From contig NC_064230.1 in assembly GCF_023101765.2 (NCBI RefSeq), positions 1,116,001-1,180,000 of the forward strand: a stretch of 64,000 bases of DNA. Reading direction: 5' to 3'. Each line of letters starts with the position of its first letter. The stretch's first letter is position 1. Position numbers and translations under genes: made by a program. This stretch comes from Spodoptera frugiperda. Its lineage: Eukaryota; Arthropoda; Insecta; Lepidoptera; Noctuidae. The notes under the pieces are model-generated. The model was not told the DNA's origin, made no database searches, and saw only the letters and a program-made list of their open reading frames with translations. Shown in pieces: positions 9,994-20,663 of the stretch.

Positions 9994-12900
9994 TTAGTCT
10001 GTTTCGGCCAAAAATTTTCTAACTATATGACATGTGTTTAAAATGGCAGCTTTCTGGAGGATTCGGTATGTGTACGGAGGTAGTTCGAGTGTTTTAATGG
10101 ATTGGTGAAGATGTTTTGGGATAACCCCCGTGGTTGATAAAACTATGGGGACTATTGTGACGCTGTTAAGCCGCCACATTCTGGCTATTTCAATTTTGAG
10201 GTCGGTGTATTTGGACAATTTTTCTGCAATTGTGCTTTGGAGGTTATGCGTATTAGGAATAGCTATATCTATGATCTGTGCACTTTTGTTGGTTTTATCA
10301 ATGAGGGTGATGTCTGGTCTATTGAAATGTGTGGTTTTGTCGGTAAGAATAGCTCGATCAAAATACAACTTATAAGAAGAATTTTCTAAAACAATTTCTG
10401 GTTGGTATTTGTAGTACGGTGTTGGAGGGCCGGAAATTAAATTATATTTTAATGCCAATTTTTGGTGTATGATATTTGCCACTTGGTCATGTCTATGCTT
10501 ATAATCGGATTGAACAATGGTTTTGCAGGCACCTGTGACATGCTGAATAGTTTCAGATGCACTATTGCAGCGTCTGCAAATATCGGTGGGTATCGGGATA
10601 CGCATTATATGTTTTTGATAGTTGCGGGTTTCTATTACCTGGTCCTGTATCGCCAACATGAACCCCTCGGTCTCGGGAAACAATTCACCACGCCTTAGCC
10701 ATTCGTTCGATGCAACTTTATCGACGTTAGGCTGGCTAAGGTCGTGATAGTGTCTCCCATGTAGGGACTTTTGAGCCCATGCGGCGAGTTTGGTTTGTCG
10801 GTCAGTCTGTGTCTCATTGTTTTGTGTTGATTGGTCGGCCATGTTTAAAGGTGTGAGTTTCTTGTCATTTTGGGCTATTGCATTATGTAGAATTGATGTT
10901 GGGCTTTTACTATAGAAATAAGACCTTAAAGCTGTAATTTGTTTGTTATGCAAGTTGGTGATATCAATAATACCTCTTCCTCCGTCATTTCTTGGTAATG
11001 TGAGTCTCTGTGTGCATGATCGTGGATGGTGTCGTCTGTGTTTTGTGAGTGTTGTATTTATGTTGCGTTGTAGATTCTGAAGTTCTGTTTTTGACCAATT
11101 TATGATACCAAAGGAATATGTAAGAATTGGAATGGCGTATGTGTTGATTGCTTTTATAGTGTTCCGGGCGTTTAGTTGAGTATTACATATAATTTTTAAT
11201 CTGTGTTTGAATTGTTTTGTGAGCTGACTTTTTATTTCTTTGTGTAAAATTTGTTTAGTTTGTATGTATCCTAGATATTTGTAGGTACCACTTTCATCTA
11301 AGGAATCAATGGTATCGCCTGTTTGTAGTTGATAGGAGTGTGTGTAAGTTTTACCTGCTTTTACTGAATTGATTTTACATTTATCGATTCCGAACTCCAT
11401 TCCTATGTCATTTGAAAATATTTCGGTGGTGTCGGCTAGTTGATGTAAATCCTCGGTGGAAGACGCGTATAATTTGATGTCGTCCATGTAGAGAAGATGG
11501 TTTATTGTATAGTGTTGGTGGCTAGTTTCTGTGGTTATTGTGTTACTATATTTAAGTTGAAAACCAGAATTTAGGGAGTTTAATTGATTTGAAAGCGGGT
11601 TTAAAGCTAAACAAAACCAAAGAGGGCTGAGTGAGTCACCTTGAAAGATACCGCGCTGGATCTTAATAAATTCTGTCTCTATTACTCCTGCAGATGTGTT
11701 AACATGTAGTCTAGTTTGCCATTTACTGACGATGTTTTCTAAGAAATGTGTGATACGTGGGTGAATTTTGTAAATTTTCAAAATGTGAAGTAACCATGAA
11801 TGAGGTACCGAGTCATATGCTTTCTTATAATCAATATACATAGTATATAAATCTTTCTTGTGCTTTTGTACGTCTTTAAGTATAACTGAATCTATTAATA
11901 ACTGTTCTTTGCATCCTTGGCTAAACTTTCTACATCCTTTCTGCTCTTCTGTTAATATTTTGTGTGTGTCAACGTGTTTGTATATTATGTTAGTTATGCA
12001 TGATGTCATTATTTTGTATAGTGTTTGTAAGCAGGTTATAGGTCTGTATTTTGCAGGATTTGCTGTGTCATTGGGGTCTTTTGGCAACATGTATGTGATG
12101 CCTTCAGTTAAGTAGGAAGGAATATTTGTTGGGTCTTTAATAAAATTATTAATATGGTTGTATAAGTGAGGGTGAACTGTTGTGAATTTTTTGTACCAAA
12201 AATTATGGATATGGTCTGTTCCTGGGGCTTTCCAATTGTGAGCTTTGTTGAGAGCATCGTGAAATGTTTCAGGATCTATTTGTTCGAATTGCATTTGTGG
12301 ACTACTATCATATTTGATTTCCTCAGTTTTTATCCAATCTGCTTGAGTGTTGTGGCATACAGGATTTTCCCAGATTCCTGCCCAAAACTGACGTAGGTCC
12401 TCTTCAGCGGGAAACACTGTATGCGTTGTGTTATTTGACGTAGTGTGGTTGGTTGTTGATTGTTTTAAAGTCCGGTAAAATTGCTTTTCGTTATTTCTGA
12501 ATTGACTATTTTGTGTTTTGCGTAAAGTACATTTGGTATATCTATTTAACCTACTTTTGATGACTGTGAGTTTCTGTTTGAGTGTATCTAAAAAGTGTGT
12601 AAGTTGTATGTTTGGTTCTTCGTGTATAGTATGTGTCTTATAATCTCTTATTATCCTGCTTACTTCTCTTTCTAGTTTTCTACTTCTGTGGCCCTGCATA
12701 TAATAAGTTAACCTACCTATTTTAGATCGAATTACTTCTAGTTTACGCTCTAATCTTTTTTGCCATCTAGGTTTACGGTCGCTCCGGGGGTTATTTCGGT
12801 CCTGAGCAGATGATAAGCTAATTTTACTTCCATTTACTTTAGCAACTGTCCACGCGGCGCTATATATGATTGTTTGTAGTTGGTTAAAATCTATATCTCT

Positions 12901-14061
12901 AAGAACATGGTCTGGCAATATTACTTTATCAACGTATTGCACTATTTTTGCTAGTTTTTTTGAAGTCCTTTGTTTGGGTATATAGCATCTATTTGTGGGG
13001 TGTGTATCAGTGTAGTATTGCAGAGCTTGTAAAAATAGTTCGTCTATTTCAGGGTCTCTTTCATAATTTACAGTATGTGTGTTATTAGTATTAGGTTGTT
13101 GATGTAAGTTTTCGTCTATAAAATCTACTTCCTGCAATTCTACTTCTAAACTGTGAGTGTTTTCCAAATTTATTTGTGGTTGTGTATGTGTAAAATGTGT
13201 GCTTTGTTCTAAGATTGGGCTATTCGATCTTTGAAAAACTGTTACATCCCTTTCATGCAATTTTTGCTCTACTGCCGTTTTTATCATCTGTAATCGTGTT
13301 TCAGAGATCATTTTATTGTTTATGATGACTCGTTTCTGATCGGATATGCGTTGTTCTGATAAGTGTGATAAATGAGGGTAATATTCTATGAATTTGTCTC
13401 TAAGGTTTTTACGCCAAATAGTCATATCTGTTTCCATCTTGGTAACTTCAAAATAGCATTTAATAAGGGTTTCATTCAGTTCGTTGGACCATTTCATTCT
13501 AGTTTTTGTTTGCATGTGCTCTAATGTATTATTTTGTGTAAAATGTTGTTGATGTGATAAAGTCTGATTTTGTGTTAGTAAAAGAGCCTGTACTTCTAAC
13601 CTAATTGCATCAAGTGTAGCTGTTGGTAGTAACTTGTTGTTGACAATGGCTCTTCTTTGATCGCCAATCCTCTGCTTGGAAACTGACATATTTGGGAATT
13701 GTTGAGTGAATTTAGTGTGCAGTGTACTTAAATAAGCATTTGTTCCAGTTTCTAAATTGGTGATGATAAGATAGTTACGCCAAATGAATTCGTTCATTTC
13801 GTTGCTCCATTTTTTACGCGCATTTTTTGTACCAGTAGCGGGTGTCGGGTTGTTGGCTGAAGTAGCCTCCGACACAACGTCTACTGATATTGTTGATGAA
13901 ACAGATGATCTGAGTGAACGTGATGTGAATGAAAGTGACGATGGTGTGATTGATGAGAATAAGGACCTCGGAGAGGATGACAATGACGCCGTAGATGTTT
14001 CAACATCTGTTGGAGGCACCTTTGCCTGCATTGTACTTTTAGTTTTAGATCTAGTTATCAT
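9994..14061 (-). CDS. Dong/R4-type ORF: tandem Myb-like domains, reverse transcriptase, CCHC, restriction-like endonuclease
   Basis: The frame is 1,355 codons with no interruption. The frame extends four codons further to a GTG at 14073, but the first ATG is at 14061. Residues ~84-146 and ~187-252 are two copies of one helix-rich module (KWSNEMNEF...QRIGDQRRAIVNNK and KWSNELNET...QRISDQKRVIINNK) that resembles a Myb/SANT DNA-binding domain. The RT follows, with MYIDYKKAYDSVPHSWLL, GIFQGDSLSPLWF and the catalytic YMDD. A CX2CX8HX4C knuckle (CRRCNSASETIQHVTGAC) precedes the endonuclease signature RPDITLID...IIDIAIP (PD...D). The protein cleaves the target and primes reverse transcription there. 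Confidence 0.85.
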   Translation of the reverse strand: MITRSKTKSTMQAKVPPTDVETSTASLSSSPRSLFSSITPSSLSFTSRSLRSSVSSTISVDVVSEATSANNPTPATGTKNARKKWSNEMNEFIWRNYLIITNLETGTNAYLSTLHTKFTQQFPNMSVSKQRIGDQRRAIVNNKLLPTATLDAIRLEVQALLLTQNQTLSHQQHFTQNNTLEHMQTKTRMKWSNELNETLIKCYFEVTKMETDMTIWRKNLRDKFIEYYPHLSHLSEQRISDQKRVIINNKMISETRLQMIKTAVEQKLHERDVTVFQRSNSPILEQSTHFTHTQPQINLENTHSLEVELQEVDFIDENLHQQPNTNNTHTVNYERDPEIDELFLQALQYYTDTHPTNRCYIPKQRTSKKLAKIVQYVDKVILPDHVLRDIDFNQLQTIIYSAAWTVAKVNGSKISLSSAQDRNNPRSDRKPRWQKRLERKLEVIRSKIGRLTYYMQGHRSRKLEREVSRIIRDYKTHTIHEEPNIQLTHFLDTLKQKLTVIKSRLNRYTKCTLRKTQNSQFRNNEKQFYRTLKQSTTNHTTSNNTTHTVFPAEEDLRQFWAGIWENPVCHNTQADWIKTEEIKYDSSPQMQFEQIDPETFHDALNKAHNWKAPGTDHIHNFWYKKFTTVHPHLYNHINNFIKDPTNIPSYLTEGITYMLPKDPNDTANPAKYRPITCLQTLYKIMTSCITNIIYKHVDTHKILTEEQKGCRKFSQGCKEQLLIDSVILKDVQKHKKDLYTMYIDYKKAYDSVPHSWLLHILKIYKIHPRITHFLENIVSKWQTRLHVNTSAGVIETEFIKIQRGIFQGDSLSPLWFCLALNPLSNQLNSLNSGFQLKYSNTITTETSHQHYTINHLLYMDDIKLYASSTEDLHQLADTTEIFSNDIGMEFGIDKCKINSVKAGKTYTHSYQLQTGDTIDSLDESGTYKYLGYIQTKQILHKEIKSQLTKQFKHRLKIICNTQLNARNTIKAINTYAIPILTYSFGIINWSKTELQNLQRNINTTLTKHRRHHPRSCTQRLTLPRNDGGRGIIDITNLHNKQITALRSYFYSKSPTSILHNAIAQNDKKLTPLNMADQSTQNNETQTDRQTKLAAWAQKSLHGRHYHDLSQPNVDKVASNEWLRRGELFPETEGFMLAIQDQVIETRNYQKHIMRIPIPTDICRRCNSASETIQHVTGACKTIVQSDYKHRHDQVANIIHQKLALKYNLISGPPTPYYKYQPEIVLENSSYKLYFDRAILTDKTTHFNRPDITLIDKTNKSAQIIDIAIPNTHNLQSTIAEKLSKYTDLKIEIARMWRLNSVTIVPIVLSTTGVIPKHLHQSIKTLELPPYTYRILQKAAILNTCHIVRKFLAETD

Positions 14062-14298
14062 TTTTATTCCCACGAGTAGCTAGGGACAAAACAGGTCGAC
14101 CACAGCAGAGCCCTGCGTTCACTGTGGCAAGGGTAAATAAAACTGGAGGTCCCCCGGTCTCCAGAGTTGGCATACTAATGACTAAGCACCCCCTTAGCCA
14201 CGCAGCCCTCGGCGTATGCAACCTTGGCTTGGGTTGTATCTCTTTTGGTCGGACTCCTCACCCCAGTCAAAATAAAACTAGGGATCAGAGCCCTTAAG

Positions 14299-14336
14299 CC
14301 CCACCACGTCGACAACGTAGAGATACGTCGGTGGGG
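14299..14336 (-). other. Terminal hairpin at the 5' end of the Dong-like element
   Basis: On the minus strand the element starts CCCCACCGACGT and 38 bp later closes with ACGTGGTGGGG, giving a near-perfect stem (one bulge) directly next to the TTA repeat. A nested ACGTA...TACGT stem is also possible. It does not fit the double-pseudoknot order of the HDV-like ribozymes found at the start of R2 elements. A 5'-end or RNA-processing role is speculation. Confidence 0.5.
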
Positions 14337-14355
14337 TTATTATTATTATTATTAA
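14337..14355. repeat. TTA microsatellite, target of the Dong-like element
   Basis: Six TTA/TAA repeats lie immediately outside the 5' end of the Dong-like element. A matching run lies at 9865-9880 on the other side. Confidence 0.75.
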
Positions 14356-14479
14356 CAAAAAACCCTACATCTTTTTGTTTGTTTTGAGATAAGATTAAAT
14401 AAAATACAATAAAATAATTAATACGCATTAGTAAATAACGTAGATAATGACGTAACGAAATATCGCACGAGACATATTT

Positions 14480-14830
14480 ATTTATTTATTTAATTTCAGC
14501 CGTGGTCGTCCCACTACAGGGCAAAGGTCTCCTTTTATTTGCAGAACGCGACGCACCGCACGCACGGGTCTGGATCTGGTCGGGCGGCGAGCTACCCTTG
14601 CTCGCCGTCCGCAGACCCGTACTTACGGTGGCCGGAGATCGTCGCGCGATCCCCGACGTCCGGAGTGTCTCTCGTGATTACAAAGGCCTCCCTACCCTCC
14701 TTCCACTCGTCTCTTTGTAGAGCTTTCTGTGGCCAATCCTTTTCATAGGCATCGAGTTCATCCCGCCATCTCCTTCTGGGCCTGCCACGACGTCTATTGA
14801 CGTTGAGTGGGCTCCACTCAGAGACACATA
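14480..14830 (-). mobile_element. RTE-type LINE, 3' end fragment
   Basis: On the minus strand, 14820 downward encodes EWSPLNVNRRRGRPRRRWRD, then ELDAYEKDWPQKALQRDEWK. This is the conserved C-terminus of RTE/BovB-type endonuclease-RT proteins. It is followed by a 3' UTR with GGAGACCTTTGCCCTGTAGT and an AAATAAAT tail. Only the last ~60 codons remain, so the copy is 5'-truncated and inactive. The UTR shares a GC-rich block with SINE B, which suggests SINE B uses this LINE's machinery. Confidence 0.75.
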
Positions 14831-15177
14831 AAATAACGCATGAAATATAACATAACTAAATTAATTAACATATTTGGCTTACGTATGTTAAACAGTCGAG
14901 AAAAGCTCTACTAGTTTCATTTTTATTTGTCAATTCTAGTGCTGAAAATCAGCGCCACGACTCGAGCTATCGCGCTCGGGTCACATCATTTTAGCTGAGT
15001 ACTGGGGTTTTTGCGTCGTGTATACTTTGTTTTATTTTTGATAGATTATTTATGTTAATTATTTTTATAACGATGCAAATAAACTTGGACCTTACTCCTG
15101 AATCCAATTCCTAGGAAGCAAGTACCAGTAAGTAGCAAGTAAGTAGGAGATGTGACTGTGCATTGTAACACAAAACA
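14831..15177. other. Unassigned AT-rich intergenic sequence
   Basis: No repeat, coding or RNA signal was recognised. Confidence 0.4.
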
Positions 15178-15320
15178 CGGCTCTTTTTTAAGGGGGAAAA
15201 TCATCCAATGACTTCTCTCGCCTTGGGCGAGGCGAGAGGGAGTGTCAGACTCTAAGTGACTAAAAACCACCCCGTTCCTACTTCTGCTTGTCGAGCCTGA
15301 GCCCCGGTAACCCGCTTGGC
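15178..15320 (+). repeat. SINE B copy
   Basis: Family landmarks are GGGGAAAATCATCCAATGAC, GGGCGAGGCGAGAGGGAGTG, TCAGACTCTTACTGACTAAA, CCACCCCGTTCCTACTCCTG and GAGCCGGAGCCCCGGTAA. At least 14 copies occur on both strands. Some run on into a GC-rich block shared with the RTE 3' end. Confidence 0.7.
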
Positions 15321-15602
15321 AGTCAGCATTACTGGATTATCATGGGCGGTTGATGGCAAAGGAAATGAGATGTCATTATTTGCGAAAGTCCAAAGTACTT
15401 TAGTCTACCTCCCCCCGTGAATACAATTAGGATTATAAAGATATGAATGTAAAGGTTTATCTCCCAACATATTTTGTTTGCAGATTATACTAGTTGAATA
15501 ATTTAATCTAAACAAATTGTTTATCTATTAACTAGCATTTGCTCACGGTTTCGCCCACTTTTCTATAGAATTTAATTAGACATTTGTGATTACACACAAT
15601 AG
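15321..15602. other. Unassigned intergenic sequence
   Basis: Nothing was recognised between the SINE B and SINE A copies. Confidence 0.35.
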
Positions 15603-16062
15603 TAGTGTTATACTATTGAGCCGGCTCGGCCGGAGTGATACCACGGCCTCATAGAAAATCGACGTGAAACAACGCTTGCGATGTAAAAAAAGATCATAGG
15701 TACACCTAATTAAAATACTGACAACGCACTTGCATTCTTTTGGGATCAGGAATTCAGGTGATTTTTTTATGGTATAAGCTGGTAAACGAGCAGACGTATC
15801 TCCTGATGGTAAGCAATCGCCGCCGCCCATGGACATCTGAAACACCAGGGGCGTTACAAGTGCGTTGTCGGCCTTTTGGGGGTTTGGAATTTAAGAGTTG
15901 TTAGCTAATCGGGGATCGGGAAGATAGGGAAGGGGGAATTGGCCTCCGATAACCTCACTCACACAACGCAAGCGTTTTCACGTCGGTTTTCTACTCGGCC
16001 GTGGTATCACTCCGGTTGAGCCGGCCCATTCGTGCCGAAGCATGGCTCTCCTACACTTTAAT
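15603..16062. repeat. SINE A pair in inverted orientation
   Basis: A minus-strand 3' fragment (15603-15690) is followed by a nearly full plus-strand copy (15768-16062) ending GCCGAAGCATGGCTCTCC. Confidence 0.7.
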
Positions 16063-16118
16063 TTATTTGATAATTTAAGTGTGGGACAGACATACATTTT
16101 GGCGATTATATTTTATAC

Positions 16119-16465
16119 TAGCTTCCGCCCGCGACTCCGTCCGCGCGGATGTCGGTCTTCGCGTGGATGTTTTATTTCTCCATTTTGAGTAACTCTGACA
16201 ATGACATCTTATAAATATCTATTGATTGGACCCAAATACGGCGAGGCCCATAATAATTAAGGAGATCCCTCTATTGAGCTACTGCTGTTGAGCTCGCGTT
16301 CTGTAGTATAAAACTGAAAAAAATAGATTTTTTCTCTACGTATTTTTTCAGGATAAAAAGTATCCCATTTTATGCCCAAGATAATAACATACAGACAGAC
16401 AGACAAAAAAAAATTAATCACATATTTGGGTTTGGTATCGATCCAGTAACACCCCCTGCTATTAA
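16119..16465 (-). mobile_element. Helitron-like repeat, CTAG-terminated
   Basis: It begins ACTAGCTTCCGCCCGCGACT, i.e. CTAG at the 3' end when read on the minus strand, and includes TGTCGGTCTTCGCGTGGATG and GGGTTTGGTATCGATCCAGT. A second copy is at 21117-21400 and a bare end is at 20931-20960. The other terminus is not clear. It stops only ~65 bp upstream of the GATA/TATA region of lipase 1. Confidence 0.6.
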
Positions 16466-16529
16466 TTGTTTCAATATTTTCAATGTACAGAATTGACCCT
16501 TCTACAGATTTATTATATGTATAGATATA

Positions 16530-16566
16530 CAGATAAGCGAATATCTCTAATAATTGATATAAATAG
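16530..16566 (+). promoter_or_regulatory. Putative core promoter of lipase 1: GATA site and TATA box
   Basis: CAGATAA (from 16530) is a GATA-factor-type site. TATAAATAG at 16558-16566 is a good TATA box 33 bp before the ATG at 16599. That leaves a very short leader, so the start site must be close to the ATG. Lipase 2 has the same pair of motifs at a similar distance. Confidence 0.5.
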
Positions 16567-16598
16567 CGATAGTTCGCTTGTTTATTTGACAATTCAAA

Positions 16599-19500
16599 AT
16601 GGTGGCTCTTAGTGTACTGGTGGTCTCCGCTATAGTCGCTGCTGTGTCAGGTATGGTGATTATCTATGGTTATTATTAATCCCCACGTAACATAATGTCT
16701 GCATTGTTGGTCGAGTGGTCGCAAGTGCGATTGCCGGACAAGTTCGGGTTCGATTCCTAGGTCGGACAAAGTGTTATTTAGGTCTGGAATTGTGCCCAGT
16801 ATATGGCAATAGGCTCACCTTCTATTACATTTATTATTATATTTTATTCACTTTTGAATTAAATTAAATAAATAAATAAATTAAATTAAAAATACATGGG
16901 ACTTATAATATATATAGTGGCATTAAATGCCGTAATTTGCAAGTGAATTTGTGTTAATATTTTTCCATTTTAATAATATCTTTATATTCTAAAATAAATG
17001 TAGACTAAGTTACGCCTACATGAGCTATCTGCGCATAAAAGACCCGTCAAAATCGGTCAAGCCATTTCAGAAATTTGCCAAAGAAACAGACAGACAAAAA
17101 TTGTACAAATTGTAATTTTGGAATATGTATCGTAAGTATGTGGTTATTTCAATATTACAAACAGGCACACCAATTTTATTTATTAGTCTTTTTTAAATGT
17201 TTCACCACTCTAGCATTTCCTCCTGTGTCGTGTATGCGTTTACAAACATACAAGTTCACATACACATGACACCCAGACCCGAAACAACAATTTGTGGATC
17301 ACACAAAGAGTTGCGCCGTGCGGGAATCGAACCCGCTACCCGTTGCGCGGCAGCCAGTTGCCCAGCCACCGCACCAACCGTGCAGTCAAACTGCAGTCAG
17401 TTGAATAATCCCCTGTCATAGATTGAAAGATTCTATAGTATTCTGATAGGTACGTTCTTAGGAGAACGCTTTTTGGGTATATTATCAAACACAAAAAAAA
17501 ATGGCGAAAGAGGGAGAAAATTGAAGGCGGTTCCCTGCTTAAAAACATAGTTATTTTAATATCGGTAATAATTACAGATAAGATAAAATATATTTAATAC
17601 AATAACTGTCTTCTGCGGTTTTCCCAAACCGACACGACCTAAAAACCTTCAAAAATCGGTTTTCCTTTTTAAACACCAAAACCCACTTGTAACGCCTCTG
17701 GTGTTTCAAGTATCCATGGGCGGCGGCGATTACTTACCATCAGATGATACGTCTGCTCGTTTACCATAAAAACTCGTGCGGATTAACAACTATCAAAGCT
17801 ACAGAAAACATAATCGCTTTTCCTAACCTATTGTCTAAAAACCTAACCTTTAAAAGTACACTATGAGATTACAAAGTAATTAAGATCTAATCTCATTTAT
17901 CAAAACACGTGCGGTAGTGAAAGATTAAAAAATAAATTATAATTGATGATGTTATTTAATCTTATTTTTGTTACTGGTTTTACCCAAACCAGGATTAACT
18001 AGTAATTCGTTTGATAAAATTAAAAAGAAAACAATTAATACCTATTATTATTTTAGGGGGGGAGGGGAAACTTTGAAATGTCTTCTCCCACATTGGGCGA
18101 GGTTTTTTTTACTACATGCATACCTATTATGAATATATACCAATATTTTTTTCCAATTTTTGTCTGTATGTTTGTTCCGGCTACTTTCTAAAATGGCTAG
18201 ATAGATTTTGACGGGACTTTTATTGCCAGGTAGTTGATTTTTTACGGAATACGCCAGTATACGAGCTAACAGCCCGATGGTAAGCAATTTCCGCCGCCCA
18301 TGGACACTTGAAACACTAGAGGTGTTACAAATGCGTTACCGGCCTTTTGGGGGTTAGAAATTTAAGGGTTTTTGGGGAATCGGGGATTGGGAAGACTGAT
18401 TGATAGATTAAGGTACCCCTTACAAAATAATAATTAATTCACCATCTACTGCATGGTTCTCTCACATTATCCTCTATTTCATTGTCTGGACTTTAAAAGA
18501 GACTATGACCTCTGAGTTTGTTTCGGCATTTCTTCTTAGAGTAGTCAGATAGGAAATGCCGGCCTCATCTAGCTATTTAAAATATTGACGTGTAAAAGTG
18601 TTATTTTATAACCTATTTACAGAAATAAATATCATTTATCATTTACTTCTCCATCCCCAGCGATCCCAGCGGCAGTGGACCCGGTGATTACCAAGATAGA
18701 CCCTGAGGGTCTTCGCTACGGATACATCAGGGATGATGAAGGGAATCCTCACCTCGTGGACTCCTGGCTGAAAGCCAGCGACCTCAGGAACATGGCCAGA
18801 TACAACCCTGATGTGGACAATGAGTACCATCTTTACACCAGGTAAGCTGACCTTTAAATCTGTTTTTTTTAATATTTGATGGGTCGACGTTTGGTCGCTA
18901 TCTCACCTGATGGTAAGTGATGATGCGGCCTACGATGGAGCACGTCTGCCCATAAGCAACCTATTCACTCGGGCTTTGAAGACACCCAGGTTATACCCAT
19001 CAGGAAACACAGACTCCGGCTAGGAGTTCCACTCCCTAGCAGTTCGCACAAGGAAGCTTGAAACGAAGCGCTTCGTGCGAGTGGGTGGGATATCCACAAT
19101 AAATCTATGAAAAGACCATAGGTACAAAGTGGGACCATGGTTAACTGGTTTTGTATAGCTGAATTAACCAGTATAAACTAACCTTCGTGTGTGTGGAAAA
19201 ATCTTACAAAGCGAGACCATGGTAAACTGGTTTTCTATAACTCCGTGCAGCGAGCTAATGAACCAGTATAATCTGACCTTCTAATGTTTGGAATGATTGT
19301 ACAGAGCGAGGCCAACGTAAACTGGATTTGTATAGCTCCATGTACCAGTATAAACTGACTGCACGATTAATAGCGCGGTGGCTGGACAACTGGTTGCCGT
19401 GCAACGTGCAGCGGGTTCGATTCCCGCACGGACCAACTCTTTGTGTGATCCACAAATAGTTGTTTCGGGTCTGGGTGTCATGTGTATGTGAACTTGTATG

Positions 19501-20622
19501 TTTGTATAGCGTGTGTGTGACAAAACTTGCACAAGTTTCCTGACTTGCACAAGTCTTGCACAAGTCTGGAAGGTAGATAAAAACTGCGATCTGTATACCT
19601 GAACAAACTAGTTTGTTCAAGTATGCATGAGCGTATGTGTCGGAACTCTTCAGTCTTCAGTCTTGTTGGTGTCACTGACGTAGAACCGGTGGCCTATTTC
19701 ACAAAATACTTATTGCGCAACACAACTTCTTCGATTTGCCAACAATGGAGTTTCTTGCTCGTTCTTCTCCATTCGAAGCAACACTTTGGAACGAGCGCCT
19801 AGCTTCACTGACAGACAGACTGACGGACAATTCAATTTGACGTTTCAAAAGTGCCTTATTTAGGATTAATTGAAATAAATGCTTTGACTTTGACTTTGAC
19901 TTTTGTCACAGGCGCAAAACTAAGACTTTACAGGTATACTTGAATTGTATGTGGTCTTTTTTTTTGAGGGTGGAAAATCATCCAATGACTTCTCCCGCCT
20001 TTGGCGAAGCGAGAGGGAGTGTCAGACTCTTACTGACTAAAAACCACCCCGTTCCTTCTCCTGCTTTTCGAGCCGGAGCCCCGGTAAACCCGCTAGGTAG
20101 TCCGCAGCTACGGATCAGGCATCAGCCCTACTGGTCCCCATCTGTTGTGGTCCGATGGCTCTTTGAGGCGAGCGCAAAACGCGACGCGTCATATGCACGG
20201 GTCTCGATCTAGTCGGACGGCGAGCTACCCTCACTCGCCGTCCGCAGACCCACACTTACGGTGTCCGGAGGTCGTCGCGCGATCCCCGACGCCCGGAGTG
20301 TCTTCTGCGGCGGCTGAGGCGTGAGGAGAAACTTTCCCTCACGTGGGACGTAACGCTCAAGCGTGACTGCTTCGCAGAAGGAAAAGGCAGCATCCCATTC
20401 CCCCTCGCTCCGTACCATGGCCTGAACCAGAGCCAGCATCCCCTAACATGGAATTCCTCTTCCAGATCCAACCCACTAGTGAGCCAGCCGCTGGTCCAGG
20501 GCAACAACGCCCTCCTCGCCGCCAGCCACTTCGACCCCAGCAAGCGGACCATCATCCTCATCCACGGCTTCCTCGGCAACATCCTCAGTGGATTCAACAC
20601 TGTTCTCGTGCCTGGTAAGATT

Positions 20623-20663
<41 letters not shown>

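Larger units (their letters stand above)
9865..14355 (-). mobile_element. Dong/R4-type non-LTR retrotransposon in a TAA microsatellite
   Basis: On the minus strand the order is a 5' UTR of ~275 bp, one long ORF, a ~115-bp 3' UTR ending GGACCC, and A/TAA repeats. TTA repeats lie on both outer sides (9865-9880 and 14337-14355). Insertion into TAA repeats, a single ORF and a C-terminal restriction-like endonuclease are the published properties of Dong from Bombyx mori and of the R4 clade. The element appears full length. Confidence 0.8.

Noticed and set aside
14071..14073. GTG start for the Dong-like ORF
   Set aside because: In a eukaryotic context the first ATG (14061) is the better start.
14299..14336. 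HDV-like self-cleaving ribozyme at the Dong-like 5' end
   Set aside because: The order of pairings required for the double pseudoknot is not seen; only a simple hairpin can be supported.
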